NCBI GenBank assembly: GCA_947624675.1 | Contig: CANQLI010000007.1 | Span: 67,090 to 129,225, forward strand | Direction: 5' to 3' | Source of the DNA: an uncultured Clostridia bacterium | GTDB taxonomy: Bacteria; Bacillota; Clostridia; Oscillospirales; Ruminococcaceae | Length of the DNA: 62,136 nt | Shown here: in pieces, positions 1-7,629 of the stretch | Layout: every line of letters starts with the position of its first letter | Numbering within the stretch: position 1 is the first letter of the stretch | Program-made: the position numbers and the translations under genes | Notes under the pieces: generated by a model | The model's input: only the letters and a program-made list of their open reading frames with translations | Database searches by the model: none | Told to the model about the DNA's origin: nothing

Positions 1-695
1 AAAATGAGGATGGCAGTATACCAAGCGGAATCGCATTTAATATTAAATCGGTTTATACAGCTAGTGGTATAGCTGTTGATCAGACAGTAGTGATTACCAA
101 CGGAACAGGTTATGCAAATCTACCAGTAGGACGATATATAGTAACAGAGATTGCAAACTCCGTTCCTGAAGATTATTTGGTAGCTGATCCACAAACCGTT
201 GATGTACGTAATACCGATACATTCGGAAGTCCTGTAACAGTCAAGTTTGTCAACAAGCTTGCAGAGGGCCCGATCACTATCACAAAGAAACTTACAGAAT
301 CCTATTACACACAAGAAGAGTTTGTTTTTGAAGTTTCCGAAACCGATAAGGACGGTACCGTCAACAAATTCTTTGCTTACATCGTTATCCCTGCAGGAAA
401 GACTTCCGGCTCTGTAACGATAGACAAGTGTAGGAATGGCAGAACATATTCCGTAAGGGAGCTTAATACCAACTGGAGATACACGCCTGTAAATGATGGC
501 ACATACCTTCAGGTAAATGGCAAGTCTCCTACTGCTGAGCAAAATTACAGTAAGAATACAGCTACTAACACATTATCGTTTAAGGCTGTGGCTCTAAACA
601 GCAATGATTACGAGTGCATCTTCACAAACAAAGGACACGATCATTGGCTTGATGATGGAGCAACAGTAACGAATGTTATGAATCCGATAAAGTAA
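1..695 (+). CDS. Pilin-like surface protein with SpaA/Cna-B-type domains (5' end missing)
   Basis: The reading frame is open from base 3, so the gene starts upstream of the window; the GTG at 90 is an internal codon. The visible part holds two Ig-like domains of the SpaA/prealbumin kind. The first ends near residues PQTVDV. The second starts at GPITITKKL and ends with the FTNK strand typical of such repeats in Gram-positive pilins and adhesins. There is no C-terminal LPXTG, membrane segment or charged tail, so if it is surface-bound it must be held some other way, for example within the matrix made by the SipW-dependent proteins encoded at 4.7-8.3 kb. A strong terminator follows at once. The domain class is fairly clear; the ligand is unknown. 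Confidence 0.72.
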   Translation, partial: NEDGSIPSGIAFNIKSVYTASGIAVDQTVVITNGTGYANLPVGRYIVTEIANSVPEDYLVADPQTVDVRNTDTFGSPVTVKFVNKLAEGPITITKKLTESYYTQEEFVFEVSETDKDGTVNKFFAYIVIPAGKTSGSVTIDKCRNGRTYSVRELNTNWRYTPVNDGTYLQVNGKSPTAEQNYSKNTATNTLSFKAVALNSNDYECIFTNKGHDHWLDDGATVTNVMNPIK

Positions 696-725
696 AAGCA
701 CTTAGACACGATTCTAAGTGCTTTT
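694..725 (+). terminator. Rho-independent terminator, copy 1
   Basis: A 13-bp perfect stem (AAAAGCACTTAGA / TCTAAGTGCTTTT) overlaps the stop codon of the surface protein. Almost the same hairpin recurs at 2790-2821. Confidence 0.85.
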
Positions 726-752
726 GTGTTTGAAAGGAAAGGATTAGTTGTT

Positions 753-1109
753 ATGGATACATATAAAAAAATTACAGAAGCAATAGTAGTTATACTAATA
801 TTTTACGGAATACTTATATTTTCTGTTTCTATTCTTCGCTCAGTAATAACTATTATGTATGAAAAGAAAGTTAAAAAGCATATACCAGCAATTTCAATCA
901 TACGCTTAGGAATTAAAGTTCCTTTTATAATACTTTCAATCTTTTATCCATTCTTATGTGTTTTTTATGTAGTTTATCACCTTGTCTATGGTAAATTGGT
1001 TATGCCTCTTTTCTACGGAGCTACATTTACGATTAGTGATCAGTTGATTTTGATTCATAATATGTCTTTTCAAATAGAAAACATTGATTTTAATGCAGAC
1101 AGGAAATAA
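753..1109 (+). CDS. Small membrane protein of unknown function
   Basis: A 118-residue protein. The ATG at 753 is preferred over the GTG at 726 because an AAAGGA ribosome site lies about 9 bases before it, while the GTG has none. Hydrophobic segments are seen near residues 8-32 and about 47-75, with a weaker third near 80-90, so it is an integral membrane protein with a short polar C-terminus. It overlaps the ribosome site of the next membrane-protein gene, so the two are probably translated as a pair. I do not recognise the family. The position among element cargo genes suggests an accessory role, which is only inference. Confidence 0.55.
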   Translation: MDTYKKITEAIVVILIFYGILIFSVSILRSVITIMYEKKVKKHIPAISIIRLGIKVPFIILSIFYPFLCVFYVVYHLVYGKLVMPLFYGATFTISDQLILIHNMSFQIENIDFNADRK

Positions 1110-1124
1110 GGAGGTTTGAGAATC

Positions 1125-1589
1125 ATGGAAAAGCATATGGTTTTATTTCATGAAGCATGGCAAACATTAAAGCCTTTGGTGACTTGTTACGGTTTGCTTG
1201 TTCCTATAATATACTCGGTATTTAGTTTAACTATTATTTTGGTTCTTATTTTTAGAACACTGAGCATCGAGGAAAAGGGGCAGCACTACTATATGGTAAA
1301 GGATGTTCTGTTAGACAACCTGTCTAATATTACCGTATGTGTTGCCAACCTAGTCTTGTCTTTTATATTTCCACTTTGGATAGGCTTGGGATATATCTTA
1401 TTTGGTTATTTCGTGATGCCTATACTGAAAGGAACAGGGAGATATAATATTATAGGAATTTTTAAGAGCGTTCACAAAAAGGTCGTATGTGCTATAGGCC
1501 TTGTCAACAATATAAGTTGCTCAAAAGGTGATTCTGACAAATTTTATGAAGCTTACGAAAACTACAAAAGAAGCGTGACAAGCAATTAA
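1125..1589 (+). CDS. Small membrane protein of unknown function
   Basis: A 154-residue protein starting at the ATG at 1125, 10 bases after an AAGGAGG site that overlaps the stop of the preceding gene. The TTG at 1116 sits too close to that site to be the start. Two long hydrophobic stretches (about residues 17-43 and 68-98) predict two or more membrane spans, followed by a polar C-terminal part with several Cys and Lys residues. It forms a two-gene unit with the upstream membrane protein. The family is not recognised. A shared function of the pair in the cell envelope is plausible but unproven. Confidence 0.55.
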   Translation: MEKHMVLFHEAWQTLKPLVTCYGLLVPIIYSVFSLTIILVLIFRTLSIEEKGQHYYMVKDVLLDNLSNITVCVANLVLSFIFPLWIGLGYILFGYFVMPILKGTGRYNIIGIFKSVHKKVVCAIGLVNNISCSKGDSDKFYEAYENYKRSVTSN

Positions 1590-1674
1590 GACGGTTATTA
1601 TGAATAGCCATTTATCAGTAGTTGAGGGTATAACTTGCCACTATTCTTTTTAAACCCAAAATACATATGATATT

Positions 1675-2226
1675 TCACATTAAATAATAGTTAATTATTA
1701 TAGCGAGTGACAATCCTAGACCAAAGGATACTAACGCTGATTGAGCAAAGTTTATAATAGCATATTGAAGCAAAACAGGAGCTTTATATTTATAAATATA
1801 GTGATTCAATCTATATGAAAGCTCAATATGCGGTAAACCTGCATCTTTACAGATTCTATGATACTGTCGGAGGAATCGACTTGAGAAACTATTAAAGTTG
1901 TTTGAAACGTAACTTTTTTGTTTACTGTCTTTCTTTTTGTGGTTTGTGTAGAACTCGTTAAAACTATCATACAAACTATATCCAAACATAGCTCGATTAT
2001 TCATTATTATGTTTGCACATTTTTCAATGGCATCATTGAATTCTTTTGTAGGATTATACTTGAATAAATACTTTTCTAAACAGTTAAAAATAGGCTCGTA
2101 AACTTCCATTACTCTTTTATATGCAAGTGATGTATTTCGACTTTTATAAATACTTAAGATTAACGAAAGAACACCTAGAATAGCGCCTATGATTGCTATA
2201 ATGATGTCAAATGTATCCTTATTCAT
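1675..2226 (-). CDS. Membrane-anchored protein of unknown function
   Basis: A 183-residue protein and the only convincing minus-strand gene in the element. The ATG follows a GGAGGTG site by 6 bases. One hydrophobic segment lies near residues 7-27 and another at the very C-terminus (about 155-181). Between them is a polar, mostly helical region of about 125 residues with many Lys, Tyr and Asn. That layout (two spans flanking a soluble helical middle) is common in small membrane sensors and abortive-infection-type proteins, but no diagnostic motif is visible and I assign no function. Its opposite orientation suggests an independently acquired gene. Confidence 0.6.
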   Translation of the reverse strand: MNKDTFDIIIAIIGAILGVLSLILSIYKSRNTSLAYKRVMEVYEPIFNCLEKYLFKYNPTKEFNDAIEKCANIIMNNRAMFGYSLYDSFNEFYTNHKKKDSKQKSYVSNNFNSFSSRFLRQYHRICKDAGLPHIELSYRLNHYIYKYKAPVLLQYAIINFAQSALVSFGLGLSLAIIINYYLM

Positions 2227-2259
2227 CGTATCACCTCCATTCAGAAAGGTTTAATAATT

Positions 2260-2448
2260 ATGAAATTACTATTAGGAATAAAAGGTAAAGGAACGGAGTT
2301 TGTTTTTCGACCGTATGACTTCTATGAAAATATAGCTAGTAAGCGTACACTTTCATCTAAGACAACGAACGAAGAGCATCAAGGCAAAGAGCATAGTAAT
2401 ATTCAGAAAAATGAGAACTTATCCCATTATACCACAAAGAAAAAGTAA
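2260..2448 (+). CDS. Small hypothetical protein
   Basis: A 62-residue reading frame with ATG at 2260 and an AGAAAGG site 10 bases upstream. The product is polar and Lys/Glu-rich after a short hydrophobic start, with no signal peptide or known motif. It is divergent from the minus-strand gene 34 bases away. It could be a real small gene or a fragment; the reasonable ribosome site is the main support. Confidence 0.35.
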   Translation: MKLLLGIKGKGTEFVFRPYDFYENIASKRTLSSKTTNEEHQGKEHSNIQKNENLSHYTTKKK

Positions 2449-2477
2449 ATTCAAACTTAAGGTTACAAACCGTGGAC

Positions 2478-2604
2478 TAACAATCCGTGGCTTTTTTTAT
2501 TTGACAAGGAAAAGTCGCTAAAACCACAGAAAATAAAAAGTCAGGTACAAGACTAAAAAACCAGAAAGGATTTTTTCATTATGAAAAACACAGAAAAGAA
2601 ATTC
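2478..2604 (+). repeat. 127-bp direct repeat, left copy
   Basis: Identical to 4624-4750 (offset 2,146). It contains the end of a terminator region, an untranslated leader with a ribosome site, and the first eight codons of the SipW-type gene that begins at 4727. The two copies bracket the TcmP cassette. Confidence 0.92.
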
Positions 2605-2801
2605 AAGAAGTAATAAAATCTGCAAATTATTCTGATTATGATAAATTATTCTCTGAATGTCCAGAAACGATTTCACTGTGGAAGGAATTTAAAGTCAAGC
2701 TTTCATCTGTCAGCATTAGAAATAGTGTCATTATTTCTGCTATTGCTTACATAGAACGGGTATTGAGTTTGAGAATTATACCTGAAAGTAAAAGCACTTA
2801 G
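2581..2801 (+). pseudogene. Truncated leader of the matrix-protein gene fused to an unknown gene remnant
   Basis: The ATG at 2581 starts with the same eight codons as the gene at 4727 but meets a stop after ten codons. In a shifted frame the sequence then stays open for about 65 codons to a TAG at 2801, giving a peptide beginning EIQEVIKSANYSDYDK. That frame has no start codon of its own. It looks like the 3' end of another gene whose 5' part was lost when the repeat formed. I cannot name the lost gene. Confidence 0.55.
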
Positions 2802-2821
2802 ACACAGATCTAAGTGCTTTT
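2790..2821 (+). terminator. Rho-independent terminator, copy 2
   Basis: The stem AAAAGCACTTAGA / TCTAAGTGCTTTT matches the terminator at 694-725, with only the loop differing. It insulates the remnant from the TcmP promoter. Confidence 0.85.
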
Positions 2822-2845
2822 GTGGTATAAGAGGACAGTTTTATA

Positions 2846-2885
2846 TTGACACAAATTGACATTTGCTGTATACTGTAGTTATAAT
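2846..2885 (+). promoter_or_regulatory. Two overlapping consensus promoters for the TcmP cassette
   Basis: TTGACA at 2846-2851 is followed after 17 bases by TATACT (2869-2874). A second TTGACA at 2856-2861 is followed after 18 bases by TATAAT (2880-2885). The two -35 boxes repeat with a 10-bp period. The cassette therefore has its own housekeeping-type promoter. Confidence 0.75.
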
Positions 2886-2935
2886 AGTTTTTATATATTT
2901 AATAATCATATCTTTTAATTTAAGGACGATCATAT

Positions 2936-3775
2936 ATGAAGGACTTGCAAAAATTTGGTGGAAATTGGACCATAGAGAAACTAGATATACTCACTAGCTA
3001 TTTAGATGCATATTTAACTGCATTAAAAAATAGGAAATTCAAAAAGATATATATTGATGCTTTTGCTGGCACAGGAAAAATAACTACCAAAGATGAATCT
3101 CAGGTACTTGCCGGTTCTGCTAAAAGGGCACTTATGGCAGAGAATAAATTTGATCATTATTACTTCATTGAATTTAATAGCAAAAAAGCTACTGAATTAA
3201 ATGAAATGATAGCTCAAGAATTTCAAGCATATTTAAGTAAAGTTACTGTTTGTCGTGGCGATGCTAATGTTGTATTAAAAAGCATTCTTGAACACATAGA
3301 TTGGAGATATAATCGAGCCTTGATGTTTCTCGACCCATGTGCAACAGAGGTAAATTGGACAACATTAGAAATAGTAGCCCAAACTAAAGCTATTGACCTG
3401 TGGTACTTATTTCCATTTTCTGCACTTAATAGGATGTTAAAAAAAGATGGGAACATTGATTATTCTTGGGAAAAATGTATTGATAGACTTTTAGGAGATT
3501 CAGGTTGGAAAACTGAACTATATATTGAAGATCCTCAGTTGAATTTTTTTGGTGAGCAAGATATGATTAAAAATGCTTCTACAGAGCATCTTCAGAAATA
3601 TATTATTAAAAGATTAAAAACTATATTTCCTGCAGTTGCTACTAATCCTAGAATTCTACTTAACGAGAAGAAATCCCCTTTATTTTTGTTTTGCTTTGCC
3701 GTTTCCAGTGATAATCCTATTGCACAAAGAATAGCAATGAGAATTGCAGGGTATATTCTGGATCATAAGGAGTGA
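2936..3775 (+). CDS. tcmP: Three-Cys-motif partner protein TcmP
   Basis: A 279-residue protein starting at the ATG 8 bases after AAGGA. It matches the TcmP family: N-terminal FGGNWTIEKLDIL, a nucleotide-binding-like loop IYIDAFAGTGKI (about residues 37-49, recalling methyltransferase motif I) and a FLDPCATEVNW motif (about 130-140) resembling a methyltransferase DPP-type site. The family was named because its genes sit beside a three-cysteine protein related to phage Gp37/Gp68 (PF07505), as is the case here. The biochemical role is not established; the fold suggests modification or processing of a nucleic acid or nucleotide. The pair is a self-contained cassette with its own promoter and terminator inside a mobile element, a setting typical of defence or modification modules. 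That role is inference. Confidence 0.85.
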   Translation: MKDLQKFGGNWTIEKLDILTSYLDAYLTALKNRKFKKIYIDAFAGTGKITTKDESQVLAGSAKRALMAENKFDHYYFIEFNSKKATELNEMIAQEFQAYLSKVTVCRGDANVVLKSILEHIDWRYNRALMFLDPCATEVNWTTLEIVAQTKAIDLWYLFPFSALNRMLKKDGNIDYSWEKCIDRLLGDSGWKTELYIEDPQLNFFGEQDMIKNASTEHLQKYIIKRLKTIFPAVATNPRILLNEKKSPLFLFCFAVSSDNPIAQRIAMRIAGYILDHKE

Positions 3776-3780
3776 TTCGT

Positions 3781-4560
3781 TTGAAATATATGGAACGCAA
3801 ATCTATGCTTTATAAGACAGGTGTGGAGTATGGAGATTATACTATGAATCATGTTCTAGGGTGCTCTCATGGATGCAAATATCCATGCTATGCATATTTA
3901 ATGGCTAAAAGATTTGGTAAAGTCCATTCTTATGAAGAATGGTGCGAACCAGTTCTTGTTAGTAACACCTTAGATCTATTAGACAAAGAAATTCCCCGTT
4001 TAAGAGATAAAATTCAATCTGTTCAGCTTTGTTTTACAACTGATCCATTTATGTACGGATACAAAGAAATTGAAAAAATGAGTCTAGCATCAATTCGCAA
4101 ATTAAATGATGCTGGAATTAAATGTACGGTATTAACAAAGGGTATTTTACCTTCAATATTAGCAGAATATTATTGTGAAAACGAGTATGGCATTACATTT
4201 ATTTCTTTGGATGAGAATTATAGAAAAAAAGTAGAACCGGGAGCAGCGCCGTATATTGAGCGATTGAAAGCATTAAAATACCTACATGATTCAGGATGTA
4301 AGACATGGGTAAGTATTGAACCATATCCAACACCAAATATTATAGAACAGGATATTTCAAAAATATTAGATGCTGTTTCGTTTACAGATAAAATCATCTT
4401 CGGACGCACCAATTACAATAAAGAGATATCCTCATATGCAAATCATAGAGACTTTTATAATAAACAAGCGCAAATGGTTATTGATTTTTGTAAGGCTAGT
4501 AATATAGATTTTCATATTAAAACTGGAACGATAACAACAAAAAAGATAACTAGTAAGTAA
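3781..4560 (+). CDS. Three-Cys-motif radical-SAM-like protein (Gp37/Gp68, DUF5131 type)
   Basis: A 259-residue protein. I take TTG at 3781 as the start: AAGGAG ends 8 bases before it, and the alternative GTG at 3772 overlaps that site. Residues C28-x3-C32-x3-C36 in the sequence GCSHGCKYPCYA form the three-cysteine cluster expected to bind a 4Fe-4S centre, as in the Gp37/Gp68 family related to spore photoproduct lyase. Downstream strand-helix units (QLCFTTDPF, CTVLTKG, WVSIEPYPTP) fit a radical-SAM-like partial barrel. It is coupled to tcmP, whose stop lies just before this start. The substrate is unknown; repair or modification of nucleic acid jointly with TcmP is a reasonable guess. Confidence 0.82.
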   Translation: MKYMERKSMLYKTGVEYGDYTMNHVLGCSHGCKYPCYAYLMAKRFGKVHSYEEWCEPVLVSNTLDLLDKEIPRLRDKIQSVQLCFTTDPFMYGYKEIEKMSLASIRKLNDAGIKCTVLTKGILPSILAEYYCENEYGITFISLDENYRKKVEPGAAPYIERLKALKYLHDSGCKTWVSIEPYPTPNIIEQDISKILDAVSFTDKIIFGRTNYNKEISSYANHRDFYNKQAQMVIDFCKASNIDFHIKTGTITTKKITSK

Positions 4561-4581
4561 AACTAAAAATCACAAATATGA

Positions 4582-4612
4582 ACCGATTGTATTAGCAATC
4601 GGTATTTTTATT
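4582..4612 (+). terminator. Terminator of the TcmP cassette
   Basis: ACCGATTG/CAATCGGT stem with a six-base loop, followed by a T-rich stretch. Confidence 0.8.
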
Positions 4613-4613
4613 T

Positions 4614-4646
4614 GCCACGGACTTAACAATCCGTGGCTTTTTTTAT
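4614..4646 (+). terminator. Second tandem terminator before the matrix operon
   Basis: GCCACGGA/TCCGTGGC stem followed by seven T. The equivalent place before the left repeat copy (about 2470-2490) has lost the complementary arm, so only this copy can fold. Confidence 0.8.
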
Positions 4647-4750
4647 TTGACAAGGAAAAGTCGCTAAAACCACAGAAAATAAAAAGTCAGGTACAAGACT
4701 AAAAAACCAGAAAGGATTTTTTCATTATGAAAAACACAGAAAAGAAATTC
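4624..4750 (+). repeat. 127-bp direct repeat, right copy
   Basis: Identical to 2478-2604. This copy is the functional one: it leads into the intact gene at 4727. Confidence 0.92.
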
Positions 4751-5764
4751 TTCACAAAGAAGAAGGCACTCACACTAGGCGTAGCTGCCATAACAGCAGT
4801 AGGCGCACTCGCTGTATCGTTTGCTTGGATGACAAGCTACGACAGCATCAACAACCACCTTGAAACCGACGGCAGACAGGAAACATCAATCGTAGAACAG
4901 TTTAACCCTCCCAAAGAGTGGACACCGGGGCAGACCATTGTAAAGGATGTAGCCATTGCAAACAAAGGCGAAGTTGACTCGTTTGTAAGAGTTAAGCTTT
5001 CAGAATCCCTTGAGACGAATGTAGAAACATCTGTTACGACCGCAGGTACGGGCACACCGGTGACTTACACCGATGAGCAGATCGCAAAGTATCCCACAGT
5101 TATCCAGAACAACGGCGTTGTTCCAAGCAACATTACAATTAAGAAAAACGGTGATAACGGCTATATCGCTTATGTAACCGCAACAAAGCAAAAGGTTTAC
5201 TTGAACGGACTTGCGTACACAATGGACGGAGCTACTCCAAAGGCTACAGTTACCGGCACTCTCGGTATCAGATATGCAACTACCGTCAAAAGCACCACAA
5301 CAGGCACACTGTTTGAGCCTGTTGATGTAATTGATGAGGCGTTGGTAGCAGGACAGACATACGGCTCAGTTAAGCTTACTGAGGCTGATGTTGAGGTACT
5401 TGAGAGATACATAAATGCAGAAAGAAATAATCTTTGTCTTTCTCAGATAGATGGTACACCTATTGTGATCGTACTTGATGAGAATTGGTCAGATAACTTT
5501 GATTACAACGACGGCTACTTCTATTACAAGAGAATACTTCCGGTAGGCGCTACATCTGAAAGTCTTGTTAAGGATGTAATTCTTCTGCCACAGGCTGATA
5601 ACGATTGGGCAAATGCTAAGTACGACATTACTGTTGAACATGACGGCATTCAGGCAGCAGTAGACTGCATAGCTGACGAATGGGACGCAGAGGTACACGG
5701 TAGCAATGCTACAATAGGTTCTGCGACCGTTGACACAACAGGCTCAATTCCGGCAGTAGAATAA
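4727..5764 (+). CDS. SipW-dependent secreted matrix protein (TasA/camelysin-like)
   Basis: A 345-residue protein with a SipW-type signal: charged start MKNTEKKFFTKKK, a hydrophobic core ALTLGVAAITAVGALAVS, then FAW, the pattern found in proteins handled by SipW. The mature part starts with NHLETDG and continues with camelysin-like strands (VAIANKGEVDSFVRVKL, YNDGYFYYKRILPVGATS). Proteins of this kind form amyloid-like fibres or matrix in Bacillus. It is the first gene of a five-gene run with its signal peptidase directly downstream. It has no sorting signal. The class is clear from the signal and neighbour; fibre formation is inferred from the family. Confidence 0.8.
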   Translation: MKNTEKKFFTKKKALTLGVAAITAVGALAVSFAWMTSYDSINNHLETDGRQETSIVEQFNPPKEWTPGQTIVKDVAIANKGEVDSFVRVKLSESLETNVETSVTTAGTGTPVTYTDEQIAKYPTVIQNNGVVPSNITIKKNGDNGYIAYVTATKQKVYLNGLAYTMDGATPKATVTGTLGIRYATTVKSTTTGTLFEPVDVIDEALVAGQTYGSVKLTEADVEVLERYINAERNNLCLSQIDGTPIVIVLDENWSDNFDYNDGYFYYKRILPVGATSESLVKDVILLPQADNDWANAKYDITVEHDGIQAAVDCIADEWDAEVHGSNATIGSATVDTTGSIPAVE

Positions 5765-5772
5765 CTATGTAA

Positions 5773-6300
5773 ATGAAGATACTGAAGATAATAGGCAATA
5801 TACTATTCTGGCTCTTACTCGGTATCGTAATTCTATCGCTTATTGCTTTTATCATCGGAACTCAATTTAAACAAGACAATGATGTTTCCTTTTTTGGGCT
5901 CAGGTGGTATCAAATCCTCACTGATTCAATGTCTCCCGAGATACAATCGGGGGATATTGTCATTGTGAGAATGACAAAGGATGTAAATGAGAGCGATATT
6001 ATTACCTTTAATCCTGTCAAGGGTAAGAAAAACACATATCTTACTCACCGTGTTGCAGAAAAATATAGATTAAATGATGAAACGCTATATAAAACAAAAG
6101 GTGATGCAAATAAACATAGCGATATATCCCCGGTAAGCGCCGATCAGATCATCGGCAAAGTTGTGTTTAAAATACCATACTTAGGCAATGTTATTACCTT
6201 TGTCAAGCAAAACCTTTTGCTTAGCATTGCAACTGCAATGAGTTTTATATTGCTTATATTCTTATCAATTAAAATATTAAAGAAAAATAGGAGTGATTAA
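5773..6300 (+). CDS. sipW: SipW-type signal peptidase I
   Basis: A 175-residue membrane enzyme. N-terminal span at about residues 7-29, catalytic serine in the motif TDSMSP (about residue 53), THRV with His in place of the Lys of ordinary bacterial signal peptidases (about 91), and KGDANKHSDISP as the conserved Asp box. A second span lies near the C-terminus (about 148-168). The Ser-His arrangement defines the ER/archaeal-like SipW subgroup, which cleaves TasA-like precursors. It sits 8 bases after the matrix gene with only a weak ribosome site, so translation may be coupled. It is likely dedicated to the three SipW-type precursors of this locus. Confidence 0.92.
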   Translation: MKILKIIGNILFWLLLGIVILSLIAFIIGTQFKQDNDVSFFGLRWYQILTDSMSPEIQSGDIVIVRMTKDVNESDIITFNPVKGKKNTYLTHRVAEKYRLNDETLYKTKGDANKHSDISPVSADQIIGKVVFKIPYLGNVITFVKQNLLLSIATAMSFILLIFLSIKILKKNRSD

Positions 6301-7020
6301 ATGAAAAAACTGATAGCTATAATGCTTAGTTTGGCTATTTCTATGTCTGCCGGCATATCAGCGTTTGCAGCAGATACACAGAACTTGGATAACGGTTCTG
6401 TAAAAGGATTGCCTGAAGGAATATATATTATGGATTCCGATGGCAACAAAGCATCTGAAGACGGATCGTACTATGTCGACATACAGGATATGAAGCCAAA
6501 TGTTGTATACACAAAAACCATATCTTTGCAAAACCTTATTGACACTCCGTATACACTAACTATGTCGGCAAGCGCTATAAGTAAAGGCGGCAACCTCGAC
6601 CTTGAGAACAATACGAATGTAAAGCTATTTCTTGATAACGAGCTTGTTTACGACGGAAAAGTTACAGGCGAAGGTAAAACAAATATGACAGTAGCTTCAC
6701 CGTTAAATCTCGGAGAGCTGTCATCAGGACAAAGTAAGGAGCTCAGAGCAGAGTTTCTCTGGGATGGCGGAGGACTTGATAAAATAACCGGTAATGAATA
6801 TAAAGGCGAAGTTGACTTCAAGTGGACTTTTGAAGCTGCGATAAAGCAAGTATCCTATTCACCCTCCCCTTCACCTTCTGATTCATCTACACCAAATACA
6901 GGCGTTGGCAGTACGATTATGATTATCTTCATATCGTTCCTTGCGGTTGACGCATTGTTTATATTTCTGATTCGCAGAAGAAACAAAACTGTAAAGGAGG
7001 CTGCATCAGATGAAAAATAA
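6301..7020 (+). CDS. Cell-wall-anchored surface protein with sortase signal
   Basis: A 239-residue protein starting directly after the sipW stop. It has a classical signal peptide (about residues 1-24, ending SAFAA), a beta-rich ectodomain of about 160 residues, a Pro/Ser stalk (SPSPSPSDSS), then TPNTG followed by a hydrophobic span and RRRNK. This is a sortase sorting signal of the LPXTG type in which the first Leu is replaced. The locus can thus fix its matrix to peptidoglycan: this protein may serve as the wall anchor for the SipW-dependent proteins, like TapA in function though not in sequence. No sortase gene is visible in the window, so a host enzyme must act on it. Confidence 0.78.
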   Translation: MKKLIAIMLSLAISMSAGISAFAADTQNLDNGSVKGLPEGIYIMDSDGNKASEDGSYYVDIQDMKPNVVYTKTISLQNLIDTPYTLTMSASAISKGGNLDLENNTNVKLFLDNELVYDGKVTGEGKTNMTVASPLNLGELSSGQSKELRAEFLWDGGGLDKITGNEYKGEVDFKWTFEAAIKQVSYSPSPSPSDSSTPNTGVGSTIMIIFISFLAVDALFIFLIRRRNKTVKEAASDEK

Positions 7021-7615
7021 GAAACTTATAGCTATAATCACAGTTTGTATTGTTGCAGTCATATCCTGCAGCATTGTTGCCGGAGCTTTTTTCACAGCCA
7101 ATGATTCAGCAGTAAACGAATTTACTGTTGCCGATCCCAAAGTAACCGTTGAAGAAACTCCTAAGGACGGTCCTTATGAGTGGTCAGCTGATGGAAAGCA
7201 CGTTTCATTAAGAAACGATTCTACAAACCTTAACGGATATGTACGGGCAATGATATTTCCGATTCTAAATAACGCAGACGAAAATATACAGAATATCGGT
7301 ACATCAGGCTTTTCAAATCCGTCAGGCAATACAGTAACTTTTGGTGATTTTGTTTTTACTCTTGCGAGCGACTGGTCAAAAAACTGGGTTTACAAGAACG
7401 GATATTTCTATTATAAGTCTGAACTTGCCCCGGGACAGTCTACCTCACTCCTTTTAAGAGGCGTAACACTTAAAGGCACAGCAGATAAGACAAAGTACGC
7501 TGATATTACAGTAAATATTGAGGTGTCAGCTGACATCATTCAGAAAGAAGCAATCATCAAAGACAATGCTTGGTCGGATGTTAAGATAACAAACGGTCAG
7601 CTTGCATTACGCTAA
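7010..7615 (+). CDS. SipW-dependent secreted protein
   Basis: A 201-residue protein overlapping the previous gene by 11 bases, with AAAGGAGG well placed before its ATG. Short charged start, hydrophobic core (about 5-24), then AGAFFTANDSAVNEFTVAD: the signal form seen in camelysin/TasA relatives, where a conserved turn precedes the first mature strand. The mature part shares features with the 4727 product, including the strand YKNGYFYYKSELAPGQST, which suggests paralogy. No wall anchor. It is probably a minor or alternative subunit of the same extracellular structure. Confidence 0.75.
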   Translation: MKNKKLIAIITVCIVAVISCSIVAGAFFTANDSAVNEFTVADPKVTVEETPKDGPYEWSADGKHVSLRNDSTNLNGYVRAMIFPILNNADENIQNIGTSGFSNPSGNTVTFGDFVFTLASDWSKNWVYKNGYFYYKSELAPGQSTSLLLRGVTLKGTADKTKYADITVNIEVSADIIQKEAIIKDNAWSDVKITNGQLALR

Positions 7616-7629
7616 AGGAGGCAGATAAA

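Larger units (their letters stand above)
2449..2935. other. Gene-free stretch: direct repeat, gene remnant, terminator, promoter
   Basis: From left to right it holds the first copy of the 127-bp repeat (2478-2604), an open frame without a start that fuses to it (to 2801), a terminator (2790-2821) and a strong promoter region (2846-2885) for the TcmP gene. No intact gene is present. Confidence 0.7.
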
